Part shown: positions 52,505-63,167 of the stretch, piece by piece
Layout: each line of letters opens with the position of its first letter
Numbering within the stretch: the stretch's first letter is position 1
Assembly (NCBI GenBank): GCA_011037195.1
Contig: JAAEAF010004970.1
Location: 17,783 to 81,782 of the forward strand
Source of the DNA: Triatoma infestans
Taxonomy: Eukaryota > Arthropoda > Insecta > Hemiptera > Reduviidae
Direction: 5' to 3'
DNA: 64,000 nt
Notes under the pieces: generated by a model
What the model saw: only the letters and a program-made list of their open reading frames with translations
The model's database searches: none
Told to the model about the DNA's origin: nothing
Made by a program: the position numbers and the translations under genes

Positions 52505-55500
52505 ATGTTTAATCTTCTCCAAATTAATATTAAATCATTAAACTCTAATAGAGAAGCATTAGAGGCATACTTAAAACGTAATAGCATTGAGTAGCAACTA
52601 TCTCTGAGACTTGGTTACATACAAACAAACCTTCATCCATATCGGGTTACAATTTTATTAGAGCTGACAGACAGGATGGATATGGCGGAAGTGGTATACT
52701 AATCCATAAAAAACATCTATATAACACAGTTAATTTCAACACCCAAGTAAATACTCAAAAAATTCAAACCTGTGGGGTTTCATTAAAAATCAATTGTAGG
52801 GAAATGAGCGTAATCTCGGTATACTGCAGTCCAAGATTTGTTATGACAGATAATTTATGGCGAGCGTTATTAAATCACATCACCACCCCTGTGATTTTGT
52901 GTGGCGACTTCAACGCCCATCACAGAAATTTGGTTGTGTGTATGAGTATGTGGGCAGGAGTGTGATTGACGCAATAAATAATTATAATTTGTGTTTACTT
53001 AATGATGGTTCTCCCACTATGGTTTCAATGCCAACACAAATTCCTAATGCAATAGATTTAACTATCTGTTCGCTGGCTCTCATGCCTTACTGCGAATGGA
53101 AAACTATTCAAGAACCTTTAGGGTCGAATCATCTGGGTATCTTGCTTAAAATATCGTATATTGGTATTAATGTAGATACGACTAACTTCACTGAGTACAG
53201 ATACAATAACATCAATATCAACTTCAATACAAATAATAATGATAATAATACTCTCTCCTACAGCAACATCAATACAAGCAGTAATAATTACAACAGTGGT
53301 AGTCACGGCAATATGGGTTTAGGATGGAATATAAAAACAGCTGATTGGGAAAAATATGCTACTGAAATCGACAATCGATTATTAAGTATCGATTGGGATG
53401 CTCTCCACCCAATTGAGGCATACAAACAATTTATAGAAGTAATAAACTTGGCCGCTACGGCAACGATCCCAAAACGTAAACCCTACCTTGGTAAAAGTAA
53501 AACCCTTTTAAAGCCTTGGTAGGATGATGAGTGTGAGGATGCTAGACTGGAGAATATTAAATCTTTAAAGAAATATAATCAACCTTCTACCTGGGACAAT
53601 TTTATAGTACTGCAGCGTTCCACAGCAAAATCAAAAAAACATATAAAGAGAAAAAAAGAAAAGCTGGATACAATTCTGCACAAGCATAGACAGAAATAAT
53701 CCTATTAAAGACATCTGGGATAAAATTAAAAGATTAAAAGGTAGATCCTGTGGCAGAATTCGTCAAGATGAAGGCAGTTGGCTGCAAGACTTTCTCATGT
53801 ACTTGACACCTGACATTCCCAGAAGATCTGAACCACCCGTTAAATGGCGACTTTACCTTTGGAGAACTGGAGGCGGCTCTCAAGTCTTCTAACAATACGG
53901 CACCAGGCCATGACGGAATCCTTTATCCTATGCTGAAGAAACTACCCACACTAGGAAAAAGGATTCTGCTGAAAATTATCAACATTATCTGGAGTAGTGA
54001 CTGCAGGATATCGGACTGGAATATACAAACTGTACTGCCCATTCTGAAATTCAATAAAGAGCCAGCGGTATATACCTCGTACCGGCCGATTTCCCTGACA
54101 TCCAGTGTGGGGAAAACATTCGAAAGGCTAATAAAGGCTAGGCTGGAATGGTGGATGGAATCCAAAAACAAAATACCTCCTTTTCAACATGGCTTTAGGC
54201 GAGGGTACAGCACATTAGACTCCGCTCTCATTGCAGATATATATGACAACTTTGCCAGCAATAACTATTTAGTTTGTGCATTTATAGATTTATCTAATGC
54301 CTATAACCTTGTTAGTATTAAATGCTTAATTGACAAAATGATTAAACTTCGTATTCCGAATAAGATAATTAAGCATGTCTACAACTTACTACATGAGAGA
54401 AAAGTGTTGGTGAAATACAACGACACGGACTATGGTCCCAGAAACACTGGATTGGGATTGCTTCAGGGAGCAGTACTCAGCCCTACTCTATTCAATATAT
54501 ATTCCGCAGATATAGGCCAGATTTTTAACCCAGATATTTCCCTAATACAATATGCGGACGACTTTGCTATATATGCTCAAAATCAATCTATATCAGGGGC
54601 CCTAACGTCTATAGACCAGGCAATACACAAGCTTAATGCATGGTGCCACTCCAACAGCTTAAATATCTCTGAAGATAAAAGCAGTGTTATGGTATTTACT
54701 CGTCACCGTAAATATGATGTGCCTCAGGTGGTTCAGGTAGATGGTCTTAGGCTGAGTGTACGCCCCTCGGTGCGCTACCTTGGCATGTATCTGGATAAGA
54801 AACTCACTTGGGGAGTCCATATCAACACCCTACTTGCAAACTGTGAAACCTCTCTAAATGTCATCAGATGCATCAACCATCACACTTATGGCGCTGATGT
54901 GAAAATATCATTGCTTCTATACAGATAACTAATAAGATCCCGTTTAGATTATGGGTGTTTTGTATATGGTGATGCTAATAAAACTTGGCTAAAAAAGGTA
55001 AACAAAATGCAGTATAAATCACTCCGTTCGTGTTTGGGTGCTCTCATTTCCACTCCCACCAATGCTTTATTAGCGGAGGCTAAGGAATTCCCTCTACATT
55101 TGCATAGGGAGCTGTTGGCGAGCAGATTTATTACCGATAGGATACTGATCAAAGATCATCTGGTTATCATTAAGATAGCTAATATCACTATTCCCATCCT
55201 GACTCATAAATTCTGGCCAAAAAAAAGAAAAGATATTCTGCTGCTGGTAGACACATATTGTTCATTAGCCAATTTCACTCAAAGATTAGAAAATATAATA
55301 AAATACCTCAGTTCAACTACAATTTTAACACTTTCAATAGAATTAATTACAATATACTGACCACGCTATATAATCAAAACAATCCTCACATCCTTCCCAG
55401 CAACAATTTATTAAACTCTCTTCTAATAGAAAGATTCCCAGATGCATATCGACTATTCACTGACGGATCCAAATCTGATTCAGGGGGGGTGTGCAGTCCA

Positions 55501-56202
55501 CAAAAGCAGCTTGCACTCCAATTCAAATTGAATGATTCTTGCTCCATTTTTACAGCTGAATTAATGGCTATCAATAGAGCAATTGGGTACGGGCTGACGA
55601 CGGAGGCAAGTAATATTGTCATTCTGTCCGACAGCATGAGTGTGCTGTAAAAATTGATATTCCCGGTACCTAAACCCTCTTATCTGATAGGCGAAATTTT
55701 AGCGTTACTCCACCATAGGAATATAATTGATATCTAAACAAATTCATATCGTCTGGATTAAGGGGCACGCGGGTATTACCGCCAATGAAGAAGCGGATAA
55801 ATATGCCAAGGGAGCTACTGTGGATGGAGTACCCGTGCCCGTGCTATCTTCCCTTGACATAAAAAACAACATAAAAAAAGGTATTTACAAAAAATGGCAG
55901 AAAGAACACACGAAATCAGCTCTAATCAAGGGAAAATATTATGCCTCTCTCCAACCGTCTATACCGGTGGCTCTTTGGCTTTCAACTCAGGATGCCTCCA
56001 GACACTTTGTATCTTCAACCATAACTTCTCCCCTCAGCACCTTCATAGAATAGGTCTTGCGGACACGCCGTTCTGCACCTGTATGAACGATGTGACTGCG
56101 GACAGCAACCACATTGTATTGGAATGCAGACTTTACACTGAAGGACGTGACAAACTATGGTCGGACATATTAAATACCAAAATTCCTCAACCCACTAACT
56201 GA
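52505..56202 (+). pseudogene. I-superfamily LINE ORF2 (endonuclease, RT, RNase H)
   Basis: Opens MFNLLQINIKSLNSNREAL (52505), the APE endonuclease start, then in successive frames ISETWLH (catalytic Glu), GGSGILIHKK, ILCGDFNAHH (catalytic Asp/Asn), ISLCLLNDGSPT-like and LGSNHLGI (S-[D/N]-H motif). RT: KSSNNTAPGHDGILYP, SYRPISLTSSVGKTFERLI, FQHGFRRGYSTLDSALI, CAFIDLSNAYNLV, GLGLLQGAVLSPTLFNIYSA, QYADDFAIYA (YADD 54551-54562), VRYLGMYLDKKLTW. RNase H: LFTDGSKSDSGG, SIFTAELMAINRAI, ILSDSMSVL, IVWIKGHAGITANEEADKYA. Tail: FCTCMNDVTADSNHIVLEC. Frame changes near 52592, 52920, 53520-53900, 54928, 55340, 55650 and 56040. FIDLSNAYN has Asn for the second Asp-like position; the catalytic first Asp is kept. 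Confidence 0.85.
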
Positions 56203-56395
56203 CATACAATCCTACGACTGGCGGACTTTTCATTACTAACAGAATTATACAAATTTATAAAAAAAGAATAAGATAAATATATGAATATCCTAACACACTT
56301 CCAACTAGCGCACAAACAAACATTCAACTGTCCATTTAGTGAGTGACCACATCCCTGTGGCTAGTGTGCTTGTTCACCAGGCCAAAAAAAAAAAA

Positions 56396-56639
56396 TCCGA
56401 AATGGAATTTCGGATATTCAATCAGATAATTAAACATTAGCTATCGCTAAATTATAGCTATTGATATTATTAAAAAAGAATATTTGTGGTTTTCAGAAAT
56501 TAACGGTTTCGGCTAAAAAAAAAATGGATACTAAATTTAATAAAACCTCAAAAAAAAAGTAATAACATTAATTTGTAGAATAATAAACATAGCATACTAA
56601 TTAATAGCATATACTTTGCTATTAAAATTTTTTTGAAGT
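56396..56639. other. AT-rich spacer
   Basis: No gene. Starts with the 9-bp-arm palindrome at about 56395-56415. Confidence 0.4.
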
Positions 56640-56745
56640 AATATACATTTAGCAGTTATTTAACACGGGACTCGAACGGAAGAAATCTCCGATAGAATTC
56701 CAAAGTCATAACCACTATCCCAGTTAATAAGCAACCCGCCCCCCC
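56640..56745 (-). mobile_element. tRNA-like SINE head
   Basis: On the minus strand: 'aactgggatagtggttatga' (A-box-like) and 'ccgttcgagtcccgtg' (B-box) 45 bases apart, as in a tRNA or tRNA-derived SINE. A C run (56741-56749) lies just upstream. There is no clean acceptor stem pairing, so I read it as a SINE head rather than a functional tRNA. A similar piece is at 59035-59110. Confidence 0.5.
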
Positions 56746-56924
56746 CCCATTTGTAGGATTATATGAACGCCCAAAGCCTGGGTGCTCTTGTAAAATATTG
56801 TAGCTAATGCAAATCAAGCATCACTTATTTATTAATTTGTTGTTTTAATTTTATTTTATTTTATTGAAATTTACGACTGTGACAATAGTTACATTTTAAT
56901 AGAAGTGATGGGGGGGGGGAGGAG

Positions 56925-57214
56925 AGGAATGAGATTAGAAATAAACTAGATGATATGCTGAACACTGTATAATAAATAGAACACACAAACTGCAAGGATT
57001 TTATAGTTAAATAAAAGTTAAGTAGCTTTGAGAATAATAAAGAGACAGACTGGCTGAGTTATAAGTAAGTAGAAAGGTTGGTGACTGGATGTACTGTTTT
57101 AAAATTGTCGTGAATATATGAATCGAATTCTTCCTCCCTAATCTGGTCTAAGTGTGGAGTAACTAACGTTTGATTCATTTAATGTTTGCTCCTTCGCTCT
57201 TCGGATCCTATGAA
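56925..57214 (-). mobile_element. LTR-B, minus orientation, both ends trimmed
   Basis: Shares 'gagattagaaataaactaga', 'gatgatatgctgaacactg', 'aataaagagacagactggct' and 'tcggatcctatgaatcttta' with the 31.1 and 11.6 kb copies. Its first ~20 bases (TGTAATGGGATCCGAATC) and its last ~40 are missing. Confidence 0.7.
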
Positions 57215-58423
57215 TCTTTAATGAGTAAATATAATGATAGCTAATACAATGACGAGGATGTTAGATCGGAGACTTATTTATTTAAAATAATTATTAACTT
57301 AGAATAAAATTTATATATTTTTTTAATATATTTAATTAATAAAATTATTTATTTTTCAATTTAATTTTTTAATATTTTTAATTATGGCATTCGGCAGGAA
57401 AGAAAGAAAAAAAAAACTGAAGTATATCTATATATAAAACTAATAAAATACAAAAAAAATAAAAAATTGTATAAACAATAAACAACTTCCACGGCAGATT
57501 ATGCTGACCGGTTGTTTTTTTAGTATACGGGATTTATTTTATTTATTTATTTTTTTAATTTCGTGTAATAAATTATTTTAATTATTATTTTTTTAATTTA
57601 TTTTACTTTTGTAAATGAATATATTTGGAATATAGGTTCATGTAAAACTACTTGTTTTTAGAAAAAAAAAAAAAAAAGAAAAAATATGTGTAGAAAAAAC
57701 AGTTATATATGTATATTATATTATTACATGTATATATTTAATAACAATATCAATAATAAATAAGAATTATAATAATAATAAATAAATAAATGAATAAATA
57801 AATTAGATACTTACAATTAGTAATTTTTAGTTTACTTCTATATAAAAATAAAATAATTTGAACTAATTTTTAGATAAGTATCAATTTATTCTTTAGTTTG
57901 CGAGAAGATATTAGTATATTTTATGTTATTTACTTTCATATAATTATTATTTATTAATATCAGTCTATAAACAACAACGTCGCTAATAGTTTTTAGACCA
58001 AGCAAAGGTCTTGTATGTAAGTATGCCTGTTTCTTTTCTATTTTATTGTAAACTTTATGGTATTTTGCCAAATAAAAGACTTTATCCATCTATCTATATG
58101 GATTTTAATTCTAATAAATATTTTTATTTATGCCAAAGATCGGCTTCAAATGTGCGCTTTCAAAGATTTGTCCAAACCTAACCGTCGTTTCAAGATGTCT
58201 ATTAACTGATATGAACATATAAAATTAGTTAAAGTTTTGATTGAAAGTTTTTGTTTCTATTAAAAGTAACAAAATAAATAGATTAATGCTTGCGTAAAAA
58301 TTCATTATAAGAGTCAAAATTTGGGTAATAGTTTTTTATTCTAATTATATTGTAAATTTTAGATCTATATCAACTTTAACTTTTTCTACTGAACAATATC
58401 TAGATAGATAGATCCTTTTAGGG
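57215..58423. other. Very AT-rich intergenic
   Basis: About 1.2 kb, mostly A/T with short TAT/AAT runs. No gene recognised. Confidence 0.5.
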
Positions 58424-58490
58424 GATAATGCATTGTGACCTGAAAGATCTATTGCACCCTTCGGAGCCTTTAATAGCCGGAAAAATGAGC
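58424..58490 (-). mobile_element. SINE-2 3' tail fragment
   Basis: Reverse complement of 'ggctccgaagggtgcaatag', 'atctttcaggtcacaatgca', 'ttatcccctaa', matching the last 65 bases of SINE-2 at 15805-15870. Followed by a (GATA)n-like run at 58404-58420. Truncated just as LINE-mobilised copies often are. Confidence 0.7.
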
Positions 58491-59034
58491 GATTTTCTTC
58501 AATTACCAAAAATCGTGTATAATCCTGGCAATTTTAAGATTTCATTCAGTTAATAATCAATACTAGAAGAAATCTAAAACACTCAATAGTGACATGAAGT
58601 TGTAAAGCGACTGAAAATGTTCTCACGTACTCCATGGATATCAAATTAAACGAACAACATCAGTCGCCAATGCAGTTTTTCATACTGGGTGGCACGACAT
58701 AGACGAATAGTCATGTCATAGAAAAATGTGCTATTGAACAAAACTAGCAACTAGCAGAGCTAAAGCTAGATCGTTTAGGTCTCAATAAATTTGGCTTATA
58801 ATCACTTCCGTTACAAACATCAAGCAATGGGAGGAAAATAGTCAAATGTTTTTCTAAAGAGGATTAGTTCATAAAAGCAAAAGCTAAAAACTTTAGTGTA
58901 AAGGAATAAAGATGGCGCAATAATGTTATTTTATTAAAAACAGAATCGAACTGTGTGTCATTAGTGTATAAAGTAAGGCCTCCAAATTGGGATTGTGGGG
59001 GCGGGGGGCGGCGGAGGTAAATAAATATAAATTT
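58491..59034. other. Intergenic
   Basis: No gene recognised; G-rich run at 58997-59012. Confidence 0.4.
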
Positions 59035-59115
59035 TCTAGTTATAAGCGAGACTCGAACTGAGGATCTCTCAGTTAGTAGTCCCTTCTCACAACCATTCTA
59101 CCAAACCATCGTAAT
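59035..59115 (-). mobile_element. tRNA-like SINE head
   Basis: On the minus strand 'gatggtttggtagaatggtt' (A-box-like TGGTAGAATGG) and 'ctcagttcgagtctcgc' (B-box). Resembles 56640-56745 in layout. The sequence after the B-box does not close an acceptor stem, so a functional tRNA is unlikely. Confidence 0.5.
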
Positions 59116-59723
59116 GGCATTTCTTGAAATATTATTATATGGTTTCATGAGATGTTCTTGAAAACTGCTCCAACAATTTCTCAAAATTTAGTGGTATATT
59201 ACACAGGATATGAAAACCTTTAAAATTTAATTCTAAGAATTATGTATGACTGGTTTTATCTCTAAATTCCTTTTTGAATATATAGTTTATATTTCAATTA
59301 TTATCTAAAGGAACACGTGGATTCCAAGAAGTGTGTAAGAAGTGTTTCAAGGCAGATCTAGTTTTATATATATCCAATTAAGTTCTACTTTAATCTTTTG
59401 TCTAATAAAGCTACTTTATAATTGAAGATAAATAGGATGGAATTCAGAAAAAGGACTCTTGGAAATTATATATAAATAATGTTTATGTTTAATTCAAATT
59501 AATCTTAAGTTGAAATGAGAATTTTGGAAGCGGTTTTGACGTACAATAATAGAAATAAATCCAAGAAAGAGCTTGCTTGAAAAAAAAATATTATCATTAA
59601 AATAATATTTTTCAGCACATGATGTTTCAAATAATATCAGAGCAAATCAGAGCTATGAAAATAACCTGTTAGTACACGGACAATTTTCCAAAATACTTTC
59701 TTTTAATAAAATAACTAGAAAAA
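59116..59723. other. AT-rich intergenic
   Basis: No gene recognised. Confidence 0.4.
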
Positions 59724-60204
59724 TGTGATGGATGCAAGAAACATAAAAATATATTATTAATTTATAAAAAAATCAAAAATATCAAGAATATGTGACAATT
59801 CCCTTGCAAAAGGACATTTCAGGTAGAAAAGTACAGTTATTGGAAAAGTACAGTTATAGAAAAGTTGATCAACCTTGTTAGCATTGTACTACCCCCTTGT
59901 CTTCACAGGGGAGGAACTGAACGAACAATCAGAAGACATTCCTTCAAGCCAGACTTGTTGTAGACACCAAGGAGAACACATCAGAACTGTACCAGTTTTA
60001 AATTATAACATAAGAGTTTATTATAAGCTTATTATTGTGATATTTTAAAGTAACTTAATTTCTCTTAGAGAATAATAAATATATTTATTTCATAATCAGT
60101 GGTGATTTCTTAATTATTACTAATACTTCTATCTTTATCTCAAACATACATACAAGCCCTTTTACAAAACCACTCAAGCCACTACAAATACACATCACCA
60201 AACA
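59724..60204 (-). mobile_element. LTR-A, minus orientation
   Basis: On the minus strand it starts TGTTTGGTGATGTG and ends TTCTTGCATCCATCACA, the same 3' end as the solo LTR at 1515-1972. Shares 'gggcttgtatgtatgtttga', 'gaactggtacagttctgatg' region and 'tgatgtgttctccttggtg' with the 29.7 kb copy. Contains a repeated 'ctgtacttttc' (59830-59865). No matching 4-bp flanks. Confidence 0.7.
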
Positions 60205-61249
60205 TATTTCAAAAATATCAACTAATAAGGCGTCGAAATTATGAACTTTAGGTTATTTGAAAACTACGGATCTTTTCGATAGTTTTCTCGGTATGTTGGA
60301 ATTTTTATAATATATGTTATTAGTATAAGAAAATGATATGGTATAATAAAAGACAGAGGGAGACGAATGTGGCAGCATTCTAAGTGAATAACCTCAAAAC
60401 TATCATAATAAAAAAATCTGGTAATACAGACAGTTGGACGAAGGGAGTGAATTCTTAGTAGATGCTGTCAATAATTTCGTAAATTATTAGTATAAAAGCA
60501 TAAAAGTATAAATTATTACAATTTAACAAATAATCATTGACAATATAATCATATTTTTGAACGGAGATGGTCTATACTAACGAGATAGGCAGCAGTGAAT
60601 TTGAAACGAATTTCAGAATCCGATACCAATCCGGGACACTCTTATTGGGTGAATCTCTGGAACTTGGGTGGATTCGATATCTGAGTTAGATTCAATGTTA
60701 TTTTAGTTATTGTTAGTTTTATTATAGTTTGTATAAATGTTTTGGTGCTCTTTTCTGGATTCCCATGTAAACCCATTGTGTCTTCTATCTGCGAAGGTTA
60801 TTTATGTTAGCTCAACTGAGTAGAAATTCGAACTTGAATAAAAATTATATAGTTAGAATAAAAGAAAATATAATTATTTTGTAATTATACTCGAATTAAC
60901 TGCAGTAAGAAAAAGTAGTTCAAGAAAAGAGAAAAGTGTTCAAATAACAAAATTCGTGTAGTGAACACTGCGTGACGCCTATCACCAATTCTTCTTCAAT
61001 CATAGAAGATATTAAAAGCCCTTAGTATATTGATGATTATGTAATTCAGAGTTAGCCAGAATTTATTATTAATTATTATCGCCCGATTTAATTTCAGAGG
61101 GGCAATATTTAAGCGATTATGAAATTACAAGAAAAAGAGTAAGTGCAAAGGACCTCAGCTCTTGCGCACCTATACAAAATAACAAAAAAAAAAAAAAAAA
61201 TAAGCGATTAAACCTTCCATCGTGAATATGAATGCAATTAGTTTATTTA
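60205..61249. other. Intergenic, nothing supported
   Basis: About 1 kb, AT-rich, with an A run at 61183-61200. No recognisable gene. Confidence 0.45.
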
Positions 61250-61290
61250 ATTAGGCAAGGCTTTGGCAAATCTGTCAGCCTTCGGCTAGG

Positions 61291-62052
61291 TTGGGCCAGA
61301 GCACAAGGGCATTCAAGGAAATGAAGATGCCGACAGACTGGCAGAGGAATGCGCCTCAAGACCACCTATTGGTCCGGAGCCTTTCTCCGGCATCCCCAAC
61401 AAAACTGCCTGTGGGGACCATTGAAAAACGGCAAATACGGAAACTATACACTATATTGGTGAAACACTGCGGGGCTGAGGCAAACAAAGATCTTCTTGGA
61501 GGGCCTCTCAAAGACCTACACAACCTTTCTTCTCGGCAGAGAAAAAGTAGAGCTAAGGAGAATTACTGCCCTAGTTACAGGGATTGCCTTTTAAGGAAGT
61601 GTAACGGCAAGAGAGAGAGCAAAGCCCGACCGAGAGAAAAACAGACTCTCTCTGGTACTCTCTGACTTAAGCAGGCTAGAGTGGGGAGAACCTGTATATA
61701 AGTCAGTGAGAGATCAATCTATGAGATTCAACCATATACATCACATCGTGTCATAACTCTACTCTACTCCATTATTGTATAAAATCATTACAGCCCAGTG
61801 CAGTTTGTGTAAACTTATATTATAAGAGTGTCTTCATATCTTGTCTAATTAATCAATCCCAATTTCTTTTCTCATCAACTCCATTATAGAAGCATCTACA
61901 TAGTATGGGGTCATCACCGTCTTGAAGAGTGCGTGCATTATGCTCGCAGATAAGTCCTGAAATTTGGCGCCCTCAACCAGGTGTCGAATCCAGGATCAGA
62001 AATCTCATTCGCCTCAGCCCTGGTGTTTGTTAATGATACAGGACTGATATGA
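61291..62052 (+). pseudogene. LINE-B RNase H end and C-terminal domain, interrupted
   Basis: Reads VGPEHKGIQGNEDADRLAEE, the last RNase H motif, then CASRPPIGPEPFSGIP, the same IGPEPF linker as in the 29.3 kb and 11.1 kb copies. In other frames KVELRRITALVTG-like and, after the LTR, LEECVHYARR-like and SALVFVNDTGLI-like sequence follow the order seen at 11170-11529. At least three frame changes plus the LTR insertion. The frame of 124 codons at 61291-61665 is out of phase with the real protein for most of its length. Confidence 0.7.
61600..61888 (+). mobile_element. Solo LTR (LTR-B-related) with 4-bp target duplication
   Basis: A 289-base unit TGTAACGGCAAGAGAGAG ... CAACTCCATTATA, flanked by GAAG at 61596-61599 and 61889-61892. 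The neighbouring LINE-B sequence is continuous across the site when compared with 11303-11330. TATA-like 'ctgtatataagtc' at about 61693. Ends and the 'ggctagagtggggaga' block relate it to LTR-B at 18171, but the interior differs, so a subfamily. No coding capacity. Confidence 0.85.
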
Positions 62053-62140
62053 GTGTTATATGGGGTGCACAATGTGCCTAAATGCTGAACTTCCCTATGG
62101 ATTCCCCGAGTACTAGATTCGATTAGATTAGACTAGAAGG

Positions 62141-62645
62141 CTTTGGCAGAAATAAATGCAAAATATATCCTTTTCGTAGCAATTTTATGGTTGTGCTCGC
62201 ACACCTACTATGAATAGGTATTATTCTCATATTCGTCGCTGCATTTCCTGTTAAATTTACTGTAAAATCGTAGAACAGTGTAACTTTAAATCGCATACCT
62301 GTCAGTAGAGTAAAATAAAAGCTGTTCAATTCAATACAAATCAATACATAAAGGGAACAGTTGTTTCAAACTATATAAAATAACCAGATTTTTTCTGGTT
62401 ATATATATGACTCTGACGTTGTCGGAGTGGGTAACATCAAAGACGGTTTCCCTAACATTTTTGATGTAAATAAAAAAAAAAAAATCAATACTCATGGTAA
62501 AATATGAATTAATTTCTAAAAATATTTGTAAAATAATCAATTTTTGTATAGTGCTGACCAGCTGCTATGGGGTGCATAAAAAATACTGTAAATAAGTAAG
62601 TTGCTATGGTAACTAAGAATTTTTTTCTAATTAAAAAAAAAAGAA
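62141..62645. other. AT-rich intergenic
   Basis: No gene; opposite-strand frames at 62123-62540 show no motif. Confidence 0.4.
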
Positions 62646-62765
62646 AAAGACGTCGTGTGAAACACTCACACGACTTTCTCTTACTGCAGTTTATTTACTT
62701 ATAATTGACAAAATTTTTTCAAACTTATGTTTTTTTTAAATGTTTAGCAGTTTTCAACATTTTTT
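62646..62765 (-). repeat. DR end fragment, minus orientation
   Basis: TCGTGTGAAACACTCACACGA (62654-62674) is a hairpin with 8-bp perfect arms, followed by 'ctttctcttactgcag': the DR right end in reverse. The rest is degenerate. Confidence 0.6.
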
Positions 62766-63000
62766 TGTGGGGGTCCGGCCTTCCAACCTCACGGAAGCTC
62801 TCCAAAACCATTTTTCCCGGAAGTTAAATTCATCCTTTTTATTTGAAACATATTATTTCTGAGAAAATTTCTTCTACAATACCATTTCAGTTTATTATAC
62901 CATACTAACTTCTGCATAGGTAATTTTAATTACAATGAAATGTGATGCGAAAATTTCGAGTTTTGAAGAAAATCGGTTCGGCCGGAAGTGCATCATTATG

Positions 63001-63035
<35 letters not shown>

Positions 63036-63165
63036 GTTTTACTTTCTCCATAATGACACCTACACACTATAAAAATTGAATATTTTACACAAATATTTTT
63101 AGTAATTAATTCAATTTATGTATTCATTAAATTTACATACTAACCAAATATACAGAGAGGTATCA
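62766..63165 (+). repeat. DR copy (right part) with (TTA)n
   Basis: 'ttttatttgaaacatatta', 'accatttcagtttattatac', 'tcgagttttgaagaaaatcgg', 'ggccggaagtgcatc', then (TTA)n at 63000-63035 and 'actttctccataatgacacc'. It ends just before the next copy's 'actttctcttactcc', so the two are head to tail. Confidence 0.65.
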
Positions 63166-63167
63166 CT

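Larger units (their letters stand above)
50336..56395 (+). mobile_element. Nearly full-length I-superfamily LINE
   Basis: About 6 kb on the plus strand: short 5' UTR after a T-rich stretch, ORF1/gag (50392-51899), a spacer of about 600 bases, ORF2 (52505-56202) with APE endonuclease, RT, RNase H and cysteine-rich tail, 3' UTR of about 180 bases and poly-A at 56384-56395. Three gag zinc knuckles plus RNase H put it in the I superfamily (I, LOA, R1 relatives). Roughly ten frameshifts or stops, but the domains are easily read, so it is one of the younger insertions here. No matching target duplication found; a 9-bp palindrome (ATCCGAAAT/ATTTCGGAT) directly follows the poly-A. Confidence 0.85.
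61250..62140 (+). mobile_element. LINE-B 3' fragment split by a solo LTR
   Basis: Starts inside RNase H and ends in 'gattagattagactagaag', the same GATTA-type tail as 11.6 kb. Interrupted at 61600-61888 by an LTR-B-related solo LTR with 4-bp duplication. Compared with the 11.1 kb copy it also lacks about 60 bases just after the LTR. Confidence 0.75.
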
